Source: Desulfuromonas soudanensis (GTDB taxonomy: Bacteria > Desulfobacterota > Desulfuromonadia > Desulfuromonadales > WTL). From it: a DNA stretch of 64,000 nucleotides. Below are positions 63,919 through 64,000 of this stretch, one piece after another. Position 1 is the first letter of the stretch, and each line of letters begins with the position of its first letter. Location: the NCBI RefSeq assembly GCF_001278055.1, contig NZ_CP010802.1:310001-374000 (forward strand), given 5' to 3'. Below the pieces are notes generated by a model that saw only the letters and a list, made by a program, of their open reading frames with translations, made no database searches and was not told the origin of the DNA. A program made the position numbers and the translations under genes.

Positions 63919-64000
63919 ATGAGACAGCCCGCCTTCGACCCGCAACTCGCCCGTCACGCCATCGACACCATCCGCCTGCTGGCCGCCGACGCCGTCGAGG
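63919..64000 (+). CDS. transketolase, N-terminal fragment (runs off window)
   Basis: Only the first 27 codons are visible: MRQPAFDPQLARHAIDTIRL and then LAADAVE. The pattern IDTIRLLAADAV is the start of transketolase N-terminal domains (in full length followed by a GHPG TPP-binding motif). A ribosome site AGGAG lies at 63908-63912. The gene continues past base 64000. With this little sequence the assignment is tentative. Confidence 0.6.
   Translation, partial: MRQPAFDPQLARHAIDTIRLLAADAVE

Overview
The window looks like chromosomal DNA of a GC-rich anaerobe of the Desulfuromonadales type (Desulfuromonas/Geobacter relatives). This is an inference from gene content: single-chain pyruvate:ferredoxin oxidoreductase, an Etf-linked membrane Fe-S oxidoreductase, a fused B12 acyl-CoA mutase, many PAS sensor proteins, MglA/MglB, PilT-type ATPases, and sigma-54 promoters with a cognate activator. 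I saw no phage, transposase, integrase, CRISPR array or rRNA. Almost all the sequence is coding, with short gaps.

Layout. 1-4.7 kb: a housekeeping RNA/replication block with tRNA-Arg(ACG), tadA, tRNA-Ser(CGA), tRNA-Ser(GGA), SRP RNA, dnaX (with a complete programmed -1 frameshift signal), ybaB and recR. 4.8-9.7 kb: pyruvate:ferredoxin oxidoreductase, then an MglB/MglA-type pair. 9.8-42.6 kb: one large acyl-CoA catabolic region. On the minus strand it holds icmF, an M24 peptidase and an Old Yellow Enzyme-like reductase. On the plus strand it holds a sigma-54 activator, a membrane Fe-S oxidoreductase, etfBA, thiolase, 3-hydroxyacyl-CoA dehydrogenase, crotonase, two acyl-CoA dehydrogenases, a two-subunit CoA-transferase, a short CaiB-like protein, a DUF6125-like protein, an acetate-type CoA-transferase, an IclR regulator, an AMP-forming acyl-CoA ligase, a five-gene Liv-type ABC transporter and an MFS permease. 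42.7-46.7 kb: a sodC remnant, a BON lipoprotein, a small cytochrome c lipoprotein, a PilT/PilU-like ATPase and a DUF4388 protein. 47-53.6 kb: a YeeE/TusA sulfur-uptake pair, two PAS histidine kinases and a DUF945-like protein. 53.7-56.8 kb: a cytochrome bd operon (DUF4492, cydA, cydB and a 27-residue CydX-like peptide). 57-64 kb: a GNAT-deacetylase fusion, pilT with an overlapping small gene, an aminotransferase, a glutamate-cysteine ligase, and the start of a transketolase running off the edge.

How the parts fit. The 10-42 kb region encodes a near-complete route for short and branched acyl-CoAs: uptake (Liv), activation (ligase or CoA-transferases), isobutyryl/butyryl interconversion (IcmF), beta-oxidation to acetyl-CoA, and electron transfer through EtfAB to a membrane Fe-S oxidoreductase and presumably menaquinone. 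Four near-consensus -24/-12 promoters sit in front of its four transcription units. Three of the four carry an exact GTGTAAAC core about 100-120 bp upstream and the fourth a looser match at about 180 bp. A 9-bp AACANTGTT palindrome lies at the same position just after the -12 box in three of them and abuts the -24 box in the fourth. The only sigma-54 activator in the window lies between the first two promoters. This looks like one locally encoded regulon and is the most notable system here.

Other points: the dnaX frameshift signal, tRNA-Arg(ACG) directly in front of tadA (its modifying enzyme), the unannotated CydX-like peptide, the acetyltransferase-deacetylase fusion, and four hairpin repeats confined to the beta-oxidation operon.
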